This document shows, piece after piece, positions 9,036 through 17,949 of a stretch of DNA of 63,287 nucleotides. Origin of the DNA: Lentzea sp. NBRC 102530 (GTDB lineage Bacteria > Actinomycetota > Actinomycetes > Mycobacteriales > Pseudonocardiaceae). Location: assembly GCF_030269365.1 (NCBI RefSeq), contig NZ_BSTF01000031.1, positions 1 to 63,287 of the forward strand, written 5' to 3'. The position numbers and the translations under genes are program-made. Every line of letters starts with the position of its first letter. Position 1 is the stretch's first letter. Under the pieces are notes generated by a model, which did no database searches, was not told the DNA's origin, and was given only the letters and a program-made list of their open reading frames with translations.

Positions 9036-9691
9036 TGCGGGTCGCGATCGCTGGTGCGGGAGCGGTGGGGCGGTCCATCGCGCAGGAGCTCGTCTCGGAC
9101 GGGCACCAGGTCATGCTGATCGAACGGGACCGGGCGCACTTCGACCCGAACTCCGTCGAGCAGGCCGAGTGGGTGCAGGCCGACGCGTGCGAGTTGTCCT
9201 CTTTGGAGGACGCGGGCATGCACCTGTGCGACGTGGTGATCGCCGCGACCGGTGACGACAAGGTCAACCTCGTGGTGTCGCTGCTGGCGAAGACGGAGTT
9301 CGCGGTCCGTCGCGTCGTCGCGCGCGTGAACGACCCCACGAACGAATGGCTGTTCACCGAGTCGTGGGGTGTCGACGTGGCCGTGTCGACGCCACGGCTG
9401 CTGGCCGCCATGGTCGAGGAGTCCGTGACGATCGGTGACGTCGTGCGGCTGCTGACGTTGCGGCAGGGGCAGGCGAACCTCGTGGAGATCACGCTCGACG
9501 AGGCGACGCCGTTCGCCGGGCGTGCGGTGTCGGAGCTGACGCTGCCGCGCGACGCCGCGCTGGTGACGATCCTGCGCGGCGGGCGGGTCATCGTGCCGCA
9601 GCCGGACGACACCCTGGAAGGCGGCGACGAGCTGCTGTTCGTGACGACCGCGGCGGTTGAGCAAGAAATCAAGTCCGCGCTCGGGTATTAG
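9035..9691 (+). CDS. ceoC: TrkA-family potassium uptake protein (CeoC-like)
   Basis: The 218-residue second member of the TrkA pair. It starts MRVAIAGAGAVGRSIAQEL with a GxGxxG nucleotide-binding loop and the acidic tip in VMLIERD, followed by VVIAATGDDKVNLV and a TrkA_C domain in the last 80 residues (TPFAGRAVSELTL). The two proteins probably form a hetero-oligomer that controls potassium flux. GGAGGAG upstream inside the end of ceoB gives the ribosome binding site. The pattern of one-base overlap indicates coupled translation. Confidence 0.93.
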   Translation: MRVAIAGAGAVGRSIAQELVSDGHQVMLIERDRAHFDPNSVEQAEWVQADACELSSLEDAGMHLCDVVIAATGDDKVNLVVSLLAKTEFAVRRVVARVNDPTNEWLFTESWGVDVAVSTPRLLAAMVEESVTIGDVVRLLTLRQGQANLVEITLDEATPFAGRAVSELTLPRDAALVTILRGGRVIVPQPDDTLEGGDELLFVTTAAVEQEIKSALGY

Positions 9692-9735
9692 CCGGATCGG
9701 GTGGTTGCCGCTGTGACGGCCTCACGGCGGCATGG

Positions 9736-9757
9736 CCGTTCCGTATCTGCGGAACGG
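9736..9757. promoter_or_regulatory. Perfect inverted repeat upstream of LuxR-type gene
   Basis: CCGTTCCG (9736-9743) and CGGAACGG (9750-9757) form an 8-bp perfect inverted repeat with a 6-nt spacer, 20 bp before the chosen start of the first LuxR-type regulator and 45 bp after ceoC. It could be an operator for one of the regulators or a weak ceoC terminator; there is no T-run after it. Confidence 0.4.
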
Positions 9758-9776
9758 ATGCGGGCACTTACCACCC

Positions 9777-12320
9777 GTGAGCGATCAGCTGCCCCTGGTC
9801 GGGCGCGAGAGAGAGTTGCGGACCGCGCTGCGGGCGTTGGCCGTGGACGGCGCGGTGCTGCTGTCCGGCCCTCCTGGCGTGGGGAAGACACGGCTGGCCG
9901 CCGAGGCGTTGCTCGCCGTGCCGCACCCGGTCGTGCGTTGTTATGCCACGGTCGCGACATCGCGTATTCCACTCGGTGCGTTCGCATCGCTCGTGCCTTC
10001 CGACCTGCCTGCCTCGCGAGGGCTGCTCCCGTCGTCGTCTGTGCGGACGGCTGCCGAACACCTCTCTCGTGGCGGCCAAAGGGTGTTGTCGATCGATGAC
10101 GCCCATCTGCTCGACGACGCGTCGTTGTCGGTGTTGCGACACCTCGTGCGGCATCGGCTGATGCGGGTCATGTGCACCGCACAGCCTTGCTGGGGCATCG
10201 AGGGACTGACCGTCGTCGCGGTCAAGGCACTGGACCGGGAACGGGCGGACGCGTTGCTCGCGGCGGCGCTGGGCGGGCCGGCCGACGCCTCGACGCGGCA
10301 CCTGGTGTGGGCGAACAGCCAGGGCAATCCGTTGTACCTCAAGGAACTCGTGGCGGCCGGGCGGCACACGGGCGCGGTGACCGAGACCGGGGGCGGGTGG
10401 AGCTGGAACGGGCCGCTGGAGCTGTCCGGGCGGCTCGCCGAGCTCGTGGACCTGACGCTGGGCCGGCTCGCGGAGCCGCAGCGGCGGGCGCTGGAGCTGC
10501 TGGCGTACGGGGAGCCACTGGAACCTTCGTTGATGCCCGTGCCGCGGGATTTGGTGGAGATGGGGTTCGTCCGCGTCGGTGACGATGGACGCACGCGCGT
10601 TGCGCATCCCTTGTACAGCGCGCGCCTACGGGCCACTTGTCCGACGTTGCGTGCACGGGCGCACAGGCGTGCATTGGCGGACAGGCTCGAAGCCGCCGGT
10701 GCGGAGCGGCCCGGTGATGCGGTGCGCCTCGCGACGTGGCGGCTCGACAGCGGGACGGCGGACTCACCGGACGTGCTGGCGCGTGCGGCCGAACACGCAC
10801 TGTCCGCACAAGACTGGGAGCTCGCCGAACGGCTCTCGCGCGCGGCCGTTGCCCGTGAGATGACACCGCGCGTTGGGCTCGTGCTGGGTCTGGTGCTGAT
10901 GTACCAACGCCAATGCGATGAGGCCGAGTCCGTGTTCGCCTCGGCCATGGCGTCGTGTGGCGACATCGCGACGTTGATCCAGGTCGGCTGTGCGCGCGCG
11001 TTCAACCTGTTCTTCGGTGTCGGTGACGACGCCGCCGCTGTGGCCGTGCTGGACCACGTGACCGAACGGGAGCTGCCCGCCGAACTCGAGCACGCGGTGT
11101 TGTTCTTCTCGCTGATGGTCGCGCTGGAAGCGGCACCGGTGCGGATCGCGCGGCTGGGCGGGGATCTGCTGGTCGCCGAGGGCGGCTGGGCGGAGACGGC
11201 GGGACGGCAGGTGCTGGCGATCGCGGACCAGTTCGCCGGGCGGTACCCCGAGGCGGTCGCGCAGGTGGAGGAGAACGCACCGGCGGTGCTCGCGGCGGCC
11301 GGGCGGTTCCCGACGCTGGTGGCGGCGGCGCGGGGTGTGCGCAACGAGAGCATGCTGCGCGGCGGTGACCTGGTGGAGGCCGAGAAGCGGGCGGCGCGGG
11401 CGCTGGCCGAGGCGGTCGAGGAGAGCCGCTGGTCGGTGGCACAGGTGCCGCCGCGGGTGCTGTTGAGCCAGAGCGCCCGCGTGCGTGGGAAGGCCGCGGC
11501 GGCCGTGCGCATCACGGCGGAGGGCGTGACCGAGCCCGGGACGGTGCCGATGATGTGGGACGTGCTGCTGCTGGCCGAGTTCGCGGCCGGGGCGGCGTTG
11601 CACGGGCAGTCTGATCGTGCGTTCCGTGCGTTGGCGCGCGCGGAAGCCGGGGTGCGGCCCCCGTGGCGTATCGCGCAGTTCGCCGTGGGCACCGCACGGT
11701 CGTGGGTGCTCGCGGGGGCCGGGCGGGTCAACGAAGCCATGCAGGCCGCCCTGGACAACGCCGCGTTGGCCGGGGAACACGGCGCACACGCGGACGAGAT
11801 CGTGTCGCTGCACGACGCCGCACGGTTCGGTGCGGACACCTCGCCGCGTCTGCTGGAACTCGCCAAGACGCGGCGTGACGCTCTGACGACCGCATACGCC
11901 TCGCACGCCCAAGCGCGCGCGTTGCGTGACCCAGCGGGGCTGGAGGAGGTGGCGGCGGCGTTCTTGGCGTGCGGTGTCACGTTGTACGCGGCCGAGGCAC
12001 TCGCGGAGGCGAGCAGGCTGTCGCGGTTGCACGACCGGCCTCGGGACGCGGATCGCCTGGAGAAGAAGGCGTCGGCGCTCATGGAGTCGTTCGACGGCGC
12101 GAGCACGCCCGGCCTGGTGGTGACGAGCACGCTCGTCGCGTTGACGCCGCGTCAGCTGGAGATCGCGCGTCTGGCCGTGGCGGGGCTGACGAACGTGGAG
12201 ATCGCCGCACGGCTCGCCATCGCCAAACGCACCGTGGACAACCACCTGCACACGACGTACGCCACCGTCGGTGTGACCGGACGGGGTGGCTTGCGCGCGT
12301 TGTTCGGTCTGGGGACGTAA
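9777..12320 (+). CDS. Large LuxR-family ATPase regulator (first tandem copy)
   Basis: An 847-residue LAL-type regulator. The N-terminus has an AAA ATPase domain with Walker A SGPPGVGKT (about 30-38), Walker B-like VLSIDDAHLLDD, and the paralog-conserved CYATVATS. The middle (about 300-760) is a helical, TPR-like signal-integration region. The last 60 residues form a LuxR helix-turn-helix: TPRQLEIARLAVAGLTNVEI and AKRTVDNHLHTTYA. It probably activates transcription in response to a ligand bound by the helical region. The GTG at 9777 (VSDQLPLVGRERELR) matches how the family begins; a longer ATG start at 9732 would run through an inverted repeat. Paralogous to the next gene throughout. Targets unknown. 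Confidence 0.88.
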   Translation: MSDQLPLVGRERELRTALRALAVDGAVLLSGPPGVGKTRLAAEALLAVPHPVVRCYATVATSRIPLGAFASLVPSDLPASRGLLPSSSVRTAAEHLSRGGQRVLSIDDAHLLDDASLSVLRHLVRHRLMRVMCTAQPCWGIEGLTVVAVKALDRERADALLAAALGGPADASTRHLVWANSQGNPLYLKELVAAGRHTGAVTETGGGWSWNGPLELSGRLAELVDLTLGRLAEPQRRALELLAYGEPLEPSLMPVPRDLVEMGFVRVGDDGRTRVAHPLYSARLRATCPTLRARAHRRALADRLEAAGAERPGDAVRLATWRLDSGTADSPDVLARAAEHALSAQDWELAERLSRAAVAREMTPRVGLVLGLVLMYQRQCDEAESVFASAMASCGDIATLIQVGCARAFNLFFGVGDDAAAVAVLDHVTERELPAELEHAVLFFSLMVALEAAPVRIARLGGDLLVAEGGWAETAGRQVLAIADQFAGRYPEAVAQVEENAPAVLAAAGRFPTLVAAARGVRNESMLRGGDLVEAEKRAARALAEAVEESRWSVAQVPPRVLLSQSARVRGKAAAAVRITAEGVTEPGTVPMMWDVLLLAEFAAGAALHGQSDRAFRALARAEAGVRPPWRIAQFAVGTARSWVLAGAGRVNEAMQAALDNAALAGEHGAHADEIVSLHDAARFGADTSPRLLELAKTRRDALTTAYASHAQARALRDPAGLEEVAAAFLACGVTLYAAEALAEASRLSRLHDRPRDADRLEKKASALMESFDGASTPGLVVTSTLVALTPRQLEIARLAVAGLTNVEIAARLAIAKRTVDNHLHTTYATVGVTGRGGLRALFGLGT

Positions 12321-12363
12321 ATCGATGTGCGCGGTGAGCCGGGACTTGGGCACACTGCGAGCC

Positions 12364-14910
12364 GTGTGGCCGTTCGTGGGCAGGGCGCGGGAACTCGAGG
12401 ACGTGGTGTCCGCGCTGACGTCCGAACCCGGCGCGGCTCTCGTCGGACCCGCCGGTGTGGGCAAGACCCGGCTCACGGACGAGGTCGTCACACGGCTCGA
12501 ACGCACCGGTGTGGTGGTGCGGCGCTGCTATGCGACCGTGGCGACGTCGTCCATCCCGTTCGGTGCCATGGCCGCGATGCTGCCTGCCGACCTGCGCACG
12601 GCAAACCCGCTCGGTCGTGCCGTGGAGCACCTGTTGGCGTTGTCACGGCCCTTGGTGATCGTCGTGGATGACGCGCATCTGCTCGACGACGCCTCCGTTG
12701 CGTTGTTGCAGCACGTGATCCGGCACAGGCACGCACGCGTTCTGGTGACCGCACGCCCTGGCGACCGCACCGAACTCTGGCAGGAGGGCCTGCTGCGCCG
12801 GGTGACGGTGGACGACCTGGCCCGTTCCGAGTCCGACCTGCTCCTCGAACGCGCTCTGGGCGGGCCGGTCGACACGCGGTCCGCGACGTTGTTGTGGTCG
12901 GCCAGCACCGGCAACCCGTTGTACCTGAGGGAACTCGTCGTGTCCGGACGTGCCGTGGGGTCGTTGCGCACCGACGACGGCATCTGGTCGTGGCACGGCG
13001 CGATCGAACTCGACGGCCGCCTCGCCGAACTCGTGCGCTCGAACCTGGGCCGCCTCGATGCCGCGCACCGGCACGCCTTGGAGCTCCTCGCCTACTCCGA
13101 ACCCGTCGAGCTGGACCTGCTGGCGCCGTTGGTCCAGGAAGAGGCGCTGGACGAACTCGAAACGCGCGGTTTGATCCGTGTCGCGTCATCGGACCGTCGC
13201 GCGATGGTGCGACTAGGGCATCCCCTCTACGGCAGCCTGCTCCGCGCTACATGCCCCACGTTGCGCGCGCGAGCCCACCAACGAGCGTTGGCCACCGCTC
13301 TCGAGGAAACAGGCGGCCGCCGTCGTGAAGACCTCATGCGCATCGCCACCTGGCGGCTCGACAGCGGTGCGCCGCCCTCGGTCGACCTGCTCGCCGCAGC
13401 CGCCGACCAGGCCTGGGCCGCCCAGGACGTGACGCTCGCCGAACGCCTCTGCCGGGGCGCGGTGGCGGCGGGCGGCCTGGACCGCGTGGGCCACGTGTTC
13501 GGCCAGGTCCTGATGCACGGCCGGGCGCCGTCCGAGGCCGAGGCGACCCTCGCCGACGTGATGTCCGGCGCGCTGTCGGCCGAGGACCTGAGCCGTCTGG
13601 GCGCCACCCGTGCGATGAACCTGCACTTCGGCCTGGGCGACGCCGCTGCGGCCGACGCCGTTCTCGACAGCGTCGACGTCCCTTCCCTGCCCGCGGACCT
13701 GCGCGACTGGCTGCGAGTCGTGCGTGTCATCTCCGCCGCACAGCACTCACACGTGACTTCCGTGCTGGAACGCACCCATCAGCCCGTGGCACCCCATCTG
13801 ACCGTCCACATGCGACGCACCAGAGCGTTGTGTCTCCTGCACGCGGGGCGCTACAGCGACGTGCTGCACGAGATCGACGCCTACTCGGCTGGCGCTGAAC
13901 CCGACGACGGTGCCTTGCGCATGCGCGGCTTCGCCCTGGCGTTCGCCGGGCACCTCGCCGAAGCCGAGGCCTTGGCGCTGACGATGCACACCCGCCCGTT
14001 CGACGAACTCGCCTTCACCGGCGCAACATCCCTCTACAGCGCGTTGTCCTTCTGCGCGCGCATGCGAGGCCACGGTTCGCAAGCCCTTCGCCTGGCCCGC
14101 GAAGGCACCCCGAAACCCGCCGCGGCCACACCACCGCTGGTCTTCGACGCCATCGCCCTGGCCAACCTGGCCTTCGCCGCGGCCCTCACCGGCGACACCG
14201 CCCTGGCCCAGGACTCGCTGGCCCGAGCCGAGACCGCCCGCCGACCGGCGTGGCGTCTGGCCGGGCTCACCGTCTCCCTGGCCCGCTCGTGGGTCCTGGC
14301 CGCGACCGGCGACCTCCCCGCCGCCACCACCGCGGCGCTGGATGCCGCCGACGAGTGCGCCTCCCTCGGCGCGCACGGCAGCGAAGCGATGGCGCTGCAC
14401 GACGCGGCCCGCCTGGGCGCCGACACGTCCCGGCGCCTGACCGCCCTCACGTCCACCATGACCGACCCGCTCACCGGCGCCTACGCGGCCCACGCCACCG
14501 CACTCGCCCAGGCTTCCCCGGCACTGCTGGAAGCCACCGCGACCACGTTCCACCGCCTCGGCGCCACCCTCCACGCCGCCGAGGCCCTGGGCGCCGCCAC
14601 CCGCCTGCACCGAGCCCGGGGCAACCCGCGCGCCGCCTCGCAGACCTCCGCCCGCCAGGCCCTGCTGGCCCGCGACTTCGACGCAGCGCACACCCCCGCC
14701 CTGCGCACCGGCGACCACCCCTGCCGAGCCCGGCTGACCCGCCGCCAGACGGAGGTCGCCCGGCTGGCCACGTCCGGGCTCACCAACCAGCAGATCGCGG
14801 CGCGGCTCCACACGTCCAAACGCACCGTCGACAACCACCTGCACGCGATCTACGGCGTGCTCGGGGTGACGGGCCGCGACGAACTGCGCGCGATCCTCGG
14901 TCCGCCCTGA
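12364..14910 (+). CDS. Large LuxR-family ATPase regulator (second tandem copy)
   Basis: An 848-residue paralog of the preceding gene with the same layout: Walker A GPAGVGKT (about 28-35), Walker B-like IVVDDAHLLDDAS, a helical middle, and a C-terminal LuxR domain (TRRQTEVARLATSGLTNQQI, SKRTVDNHLHAIYG). The GTG at 12364 gives VWPFVGRAREL, a typical family start, and lies 7 nt after CACACT, a possible leaderless -10. An upstream ATG at 12325, 4 nt past the first copy's stop, would add 13 residues and is the alternative. The pair arose by tandem duplication and has diverged most in the middle region, suggesting different ligands. Confidence 0.88.
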   Translation: MWPFVGRARELEDVVSALTSEPGAALVGPAGVGKTRLTDEVVTRLERTGVVVRRCYATVATSSIPFGAMAAMLPADLRTANPLGRAVEHLLALSRPLVIVVDDAHLLDDASVALLQHVIRHRHARVLVTARPGDRTELWQEGLLRRVTVDDLARSESDLLLERALGGPVDTRSATLLWSASTGNPLYLRELVVSGRAVGSLRTDDGIWSWHGAIELDGRLAELVRSNLGRLDAAHRHALELLAYSEPVELDLLAPLVQEEALDELETRGLIRVASSDRRAMVRLGHPLYGSLLRATCPTLRARAHQRALATALEETGGRRREDLMRIATWRLDSGAPPSVDLLAAAADQAWAAQDVTLAERLCRGAVAAGGLDRVGHVFGQVLMHGRAPSEAEATLADVMSGALSAEDLSRLGATRAMNLHFGLGDAAAADAVLDSVDVPSLPADLRDWLRVVRVISAAQHSHVTSVLERTHQPVAPHLTVHMRRTRALCLLHAGRYSDVLHEIDAYSAGAEPDDGALRMRGFALAFAGHLAEAEALALTMHTRPFDELAFTGATSLYSALSFCARMRGHGSQALRLAREGTPKPAAATPPLVFDAIALANLAFAAALTGDTALAQDSLARAETARRPAWRLAGLTVSLARSWVLAATGDLPAATTAALDAADECASLGAHGSEAMALHDAARLGADTSRRLTALTSTMTDPLTGAYAAHATALAQASPALLEATATTFHRLGATLHAAEALGAATRLHRARGNPRAASQTSARQALLARDFDAAHTPALRTGDHPCRARLTRRQTEVARLATSGLTNQQIAARLHTSKRTVDNHLHAIYGVLGVTGRDELRAILGPP

Positions 14911-14917
14911 AACGGTC

Positions 14918-14951
14918 ACGGCCGGCGCCCCGGAGCGGGGTGCCGGCCGTG
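14918..14951 (+). terminator. Bidirectional terminator hairpin
   Basis: CACGGCCGGC (14918-14927) pairs perfectly with GCCGGCCGTG (14942-14951); the loop itself contains a CCCC/GGGG pairing. It lies between two convergent genes, the second LuxR-type regulator and the DUF3159 gene, and can serve both. Confidence 0.7.
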
Positions 14952-14965
14952 TGGCGTCGTGCGGG

Positions 14966-15730
14966 TCAGTCTCTGGACCTGTCGCGGGACTCGGCGTCGA
15001 CGACGCGCTTGAGTTCGTCCATGTCCGGGGTGAGGAGGTCGTCGGCCGTGCGGGCGAGCACCTCGTTCACCTCGGCCTCCTTCGCGGCCTGGGCCTCGGC
15101 GGCTTCCTCCGCCGCCTTGAGGCGCTTGTCGGCGCGGCGGACCGCCCAGACGGTCGCGAGCAGGGCGATGGCCATCAGCGGGTAGCCCATGCCGAGGCGG
15201 GCGACGGCGAGCCAGCCGACCTGGTCCTCGTCGTAGAGCCAGCGCTGCACCACGAAGCGCGCGAAGAAGACGAGGGCCCAGACGAAGGTCGCGATGTCGT
15301 AGTCGCGGACCGTGGCCTTGTCGGCGCGCCAGGAGCGGTCCCGGCCGTTGAGGAACGTCCAGATCACGCCGGCGAGCGGCCAGCGCAGGATGATCGACAG
15401 CAGGAAGGCGCTGCCGTACACGACGCTCTGCCAGATGCCGAAGAGGAAGAAACCCTTCGCCTCGCCCGTCTTGTAGGCGATGAAGGCCGCGATGCCGACG
15501 CCGAAGACGGCGGAGATCGCGGGCTGGATGGTTCCCTTGCGCACGGCCAGGACCACGCCGATGACGACGGCGGCGGCGAGGGAGCTGATGATCGCGGCCA
15601 TCAGGTTCTTGGTCGCGAAGTTGATGATCACGAAGACGAGCACGGGCAGCGACGAGTAGAGCATTCCGCTCACGCCGCCCATCTGCTCGAGGACGGTGGG
15701 CTGCTTTTCTTCGGTCTCAGCTGAGGTCAT
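14966..15730 (-). CDS. DUF3159 integral membrane protein
   Basis: A 254-residue membrane protein of the actinobacterial DUF3159 family (I recall the M. tuberculosis counterpart as Rv2693c). Six or so hydrophobic segments run from LVFVIINFATKNLMAAI to PLMAIALLATVWAV; polar signatures include RDRSWRADKATVRDYD between segments. A charged, alanine/glutamate-rich cytosolic tail (about 205-254) looks like a coiled coil. Function unknown. Its ATG overlaps the stop of the OB-fold gene (ATGA), so they are translationally coupled. Confidence 0.88.
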   Translation of the reverse strand: MTSAETEEKQPTVLEQMGGVSGMLYSSLPVLVFVIINFATKNLMAAIISSLAAAVVIGVVLAVRKGTIQPAISAVFGVGIAAFIAYKTGEAKGFFLFGIWQSVVYGSAFLLSIILRWPLAGVIWTFLNGRDRSWRADKATVRDYDIATFVWALVFFARFVVQRWLYDEDQVGWLAVARLGMGYPLMAIALLATVWAVRRADKRLKAAEEAAEAQAAKEAEVNEVLARTADDLLTPDMDELKRVVDAESRDRSRD

Positions 15731-16092
15731 GAAGCGATCTGCAACTCGTAATAGGGGTTGTAGAGCACCTTGCGCCCGTCGCGCACGGCGATGCGGCCTC
15801 GGGCCTTGATCGTCCGACCAGGCTCGATTCCGGCGATGCGACGGCGGCCGAGCCAGACGAGGGTGACGCCCTCGGTGCCGTCGTAGAGCTCGGCTTCCAG
15901 GGTGGCGGCCGCGTCCCGGGGACAGAGCTCCACGCTGCGGAGCCTGCCGAGGACGGTGACCTCCTCACCGGACTTGCAGTCGCAGGCCTTCACCGCGCCG
16001 ACGGCCTCCGCTTTTCGCGACAGGTCGTCCGCGTCGAGCTCGGTCACGTCACTGGTCAAGCGACGTACCAAGCGGCGCCAATAGCCGCTCAT
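15727..16092 (-). CDS. OB-fold nucleic acid-binding domain protein
   Basis: A 121-residue soluble protein, mostly a single OB-fold: VTVLGRLRSVELCP, LEAELYDGTEGVTLVWLG and GRTIKARGRIAVRDG are the beta strands. Position and size match the actinobacterial family I recall as Rv2694c. It may bind nucleic acid, but no catalytic motif is seen. The ATG at 16092 has AGGAG six bases upstream. TACCCT (rc of 16146-16151) is a plausible -10. It shares an 84-bp divergent region with the hydrolase gene and overlaps the DUF3159 gene by 4 bp. Confidence 0.85.
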   Translation of the reverse strand: MSGYWRRLVRRLTSDVTELDADDLSRKAEAVGAVKACDCKSGEEVTVLGRLRSVELCPRDAAATLEAELYDGTEGVTLVWLGRRRIAGIEPGRTIKARGRIAVRDGRKVLYNPYYELQIAS

Positions 16093-16176
16093 CCCCGACT
16101 CCTGCATTGCTCTGGTGGCCCCGTGGTGTGGGCCGTCTGACAGTGAGGGTACGCACGAGCGACGACAATCCTCGGC

Positions 16177-16836
16177 GTGCCTGCCGAGACCGTCGTCCTG
16201 CTGCCCGGAACCGCCTCCGACGAGGTGTTCGTCCGGTCTGTCTTCACCGAGCCGTTGTCGCAGGTCGGTGCCGTTCTCCACGCCCCGCTCGTGCGCACAC
16301 TGGGTGAACGGTTGACGGCGCTCGAAAATGCCCCGGCAGGCCACCCGATCGTGGTGGGTGGTGTCTCACTGGGCGCGCACGTGGCGGCACGCTGGGCGGC
16401 GCACAACCCGGACCGGTGCGCGGGACTCGTGCTGGCGTTGCCCGCGTGGATCGGCGCCCCTCGGGACGCACCGGCCGCGCAGGCGGCCAGAGCGAGTGCC
16501 GAGATCGTCAGGACCCGGGGCCTGGCAACGGCTCTGGCCGGGACGACCGGGTGGCTGCACGACGAGCTGTCCAGGGCCTGGCGCGGCTACGGGGACCGGC
16601 TCGTGCCGCACTTCGAGGAAGCCGCCGAGTCGCTCGCGCCGACGCTCGAGGAGTTGAAGTCCCTGGACGTGCCGGCCGGGATCCTCGGGTGCACCGACGA
16701 TCCGGTGCACCCGATCGAGATCGCCCGGCAGTGGGCGGAGGCGATGCCCCGCGCCGTGCTCCTCACGACCACGCTGGACGCCTACCCACACGCGCTCGGG
16801 CGTGCGGTGCGGGCGTGGCAGCAGGCGAAGCTCTAG
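16177..16836 (+). CDS. Alpha/beta hydrolase
   Basis: A 219-residue alpha/beta-hydrolase-fold protein. The nucleophile elbow is GVSLGAH (serine), preceded by a VVLLPGT oxyanion-hole strand near the N-terminus. The acid and histidine are probably in ILGCTDDPVHP and DAYPHALG near the C-terminus. Substrate unknown. The GTG at 16177 lies 7 nt after GACAAT (16164-16169), so it is probably a leaderless transcript. Its stop overlaps that of the convergent DUF3710 gene: the CTAG at 16833-16836 provides a TAG on both strands. Same place as Rv2695 in M. tuberculosis, from memory. Confidence 0.85.
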   Translation: MPAETVVLLPGTASDEVFVRSVFTEPLSQVGAVLHAPLVRTLGERLTALENAPAGHPIVVGGVSLGAHVAARWAAHNPDRCAGLVLALPAWIGAPRDAPAAQAARASAEIVRTRGLATALAGTTGWLHDELSRAWRGYGDRLVPHFEEAAESLAPTLEELKSLDVPAGILGCTDDPVHPIEIARQWAEAMPRAVLLTTTLDAYPHALGRAVRAWQQAKL

Positions 16837-17447
16837 CCCTGTTGCTGGATGTGCCGGGCGATCGCCTCCGGCAGCTCGACCGGCAGCGGGGTGCGGGGCG
16901 GCATGGGCTGCTCACCGCGCACGACCACGGTGCCGCGCAGCATCTCGCGCAACGCCGCGGAGTTCTGCTCGAAGTGCTCCTCGGGACCGGCCGCGACGCC
17001 GCGCAGCATCCACCGCGGGCCGTCGACGCCGACGAAGAGGATCTGCACGCCCTGGTTGCGCGCGGTGATCTCCTCGCCCCACTCACCGTTCTCGCGGTTG
17101 ATGCGGGCGCCGTCCTCCTTGAGGCCGTCGATCAGCTCGGCGCCGACCTCCCGCCACAGGCCACCGGACTTCGGCGCGGCGAACGCGCTGACCGTCAGCT
17201 GGCCGACCGAGGTGAGCACGTGCACGGCGCGCACGGAGCCGTTCTGCTGGTCCATCTCGACCTGCAGCTGGGCCTCGTCCGGCATCGGCAGCTGCACCGA
17301 TCCCAGGTCGAGCCGCTGCACGTCGTCGCGGGGCGCGACCGTGGAGTCCCACGGGCCGTCGACCTCGTCGAACGACTCGTCGTGCTCCTGACCGGTGTCG
17401 ACCGCCCCCGAGGAGTGACGACCGCGCTTGCGGCGCCTTCCGAACAT
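16833..17447 (-). CDS. DUF3710 protein
   Basis: A 204-residue soluble protein of the actinobacterial DUF3710 family (counterpart of Rv2696c by position). A basic N-terminus (MFGRRRKRGRH) and acidic linker precede a conserved domain with RLDLGSVQLPMPDEAQLQVE, LWREVGAELIDGLK and RWMLRGVAAG. Function unknown. The ATG at 17447 has GAGGGGTAGGGG upstream, and lies 4 nt after the dut stop, so dut and this gene are one operon. Confidence 0.88.
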   Translation of the reverse strand: MFGRRRKRGRHSSGAVDTGQEHDESFDEVDGPWDSTVAPRDDVQRLDLGSVQLPMPDEAQLQVEMDQQNGSVRAVHVLTSVGQLTVSAFAAPKSGGLWREVGAELIDGLKEDGARINRENGEWGEEITARNQGVQILFVGVDGPRWMLRGVAAGPEEHFEQNSAALREMLRGTVVVRGEQPMPPRTPLPVELPEAIARHIQQQG

Positions 17448-17451
17448 GCCC

Positions 17452-17925
17452 CTACCCCTCCGCATTCGTACGGGCGAGCACCACGTGCCCGCCGGTCGAG
17501 CCATAGCCTCCCGCACCGCGCTCCGTCTCGGAGAGCTCGGTGACCTCGCGGAACACCGCGTGCTCGACGCGTTGCACGACGAGCTGGGCGATCCGGTCGC
17601 CGCGCGACAGCACGATCGGCTCACGAAGATCATGGTTCACGAGACAAACGCGGATCTCACCGCGGTAGCCGGAATCGATCGTTCCGGGAGTGTTCACCAC
17701 GCTCAGGCCGACCCTCGCCGCGAGGCCCGACCGCGGGTGGACGAAACCCGCGAACCCGTCCGGCAGCGCGATCGCGACACCGGTGCCGACCACCGCGCGC
17801 TCGCCTGGTGGAATGACGACGTCCGACGTGGTGACCAGATCAGCGCCCGCGTCGCCATGACGGGCGTAGGCGGGCACGGGAACCCCCGGATCGAGCCGGG
17901 TCAGCAACACCTCGACGCTGGACAC
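17452..17925 (-). CDS. dut: dUTP diphosphatase (dUTPase)
   Basis: A 157-residue trimeric dUTPase that hydrolyses dUTP to dUMP, limiting uracil in DNA and feeding thymidylate synthesis. All five family motifs are in order: AGADL, PRSGLA, GTIDSGYRGEI, GDRIAQLVV and the C-terminal glycine-rich RGAGGYGSTGG that closes the active site. Length matches the family. The GTG at 17925 starts VSSVEVLLTRLDP; TAATCT eight bases upstream indicates a leaderless transcript from a promoter overlapping that of the divergent DUF3093 gene. Confidence 0.97.
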   Translation of the reverse strand: MSSVEVLLTRLDPGVPVPAYARHGDAGADLVTTSDVVIPPGERAVVGTGVAIALPDGFAGFVHPRSGLAARVGLSVVNTPGTIDSGYRGEIRVCLVNHDLREPIVLSRGDRIAQLVVQRVEHAVFREVTELSETERGAGGYGSTGGHVVLARTNAEG

Positions 17926-17949
17926 GGCGGCCGAGATTACCCTGACGAC
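17926..17949. promoter_or_regulatory. Overlapping divergent leaderless promoters
   Basis: Only 24 bp separate the two starts. Plus strand: TACCCT (17938-17943), 6 nt before the DUF3093 GTG. Minus strand: TAATCT (rc of 17934-17939), 8 nt before the dut GTG. The two -10 hexamers share two base pairs, so polymerase binding should be mutually exclusive. No clear -35 is visible on either side. Confidence 0.6.

Noticed and set aside
9941..12506. Long minus-strand frames opposite the first LuxR-type regulator
   Set aside because: Low-complexity Ser/Arg/Thr composition, antisense to a well-supported gene.
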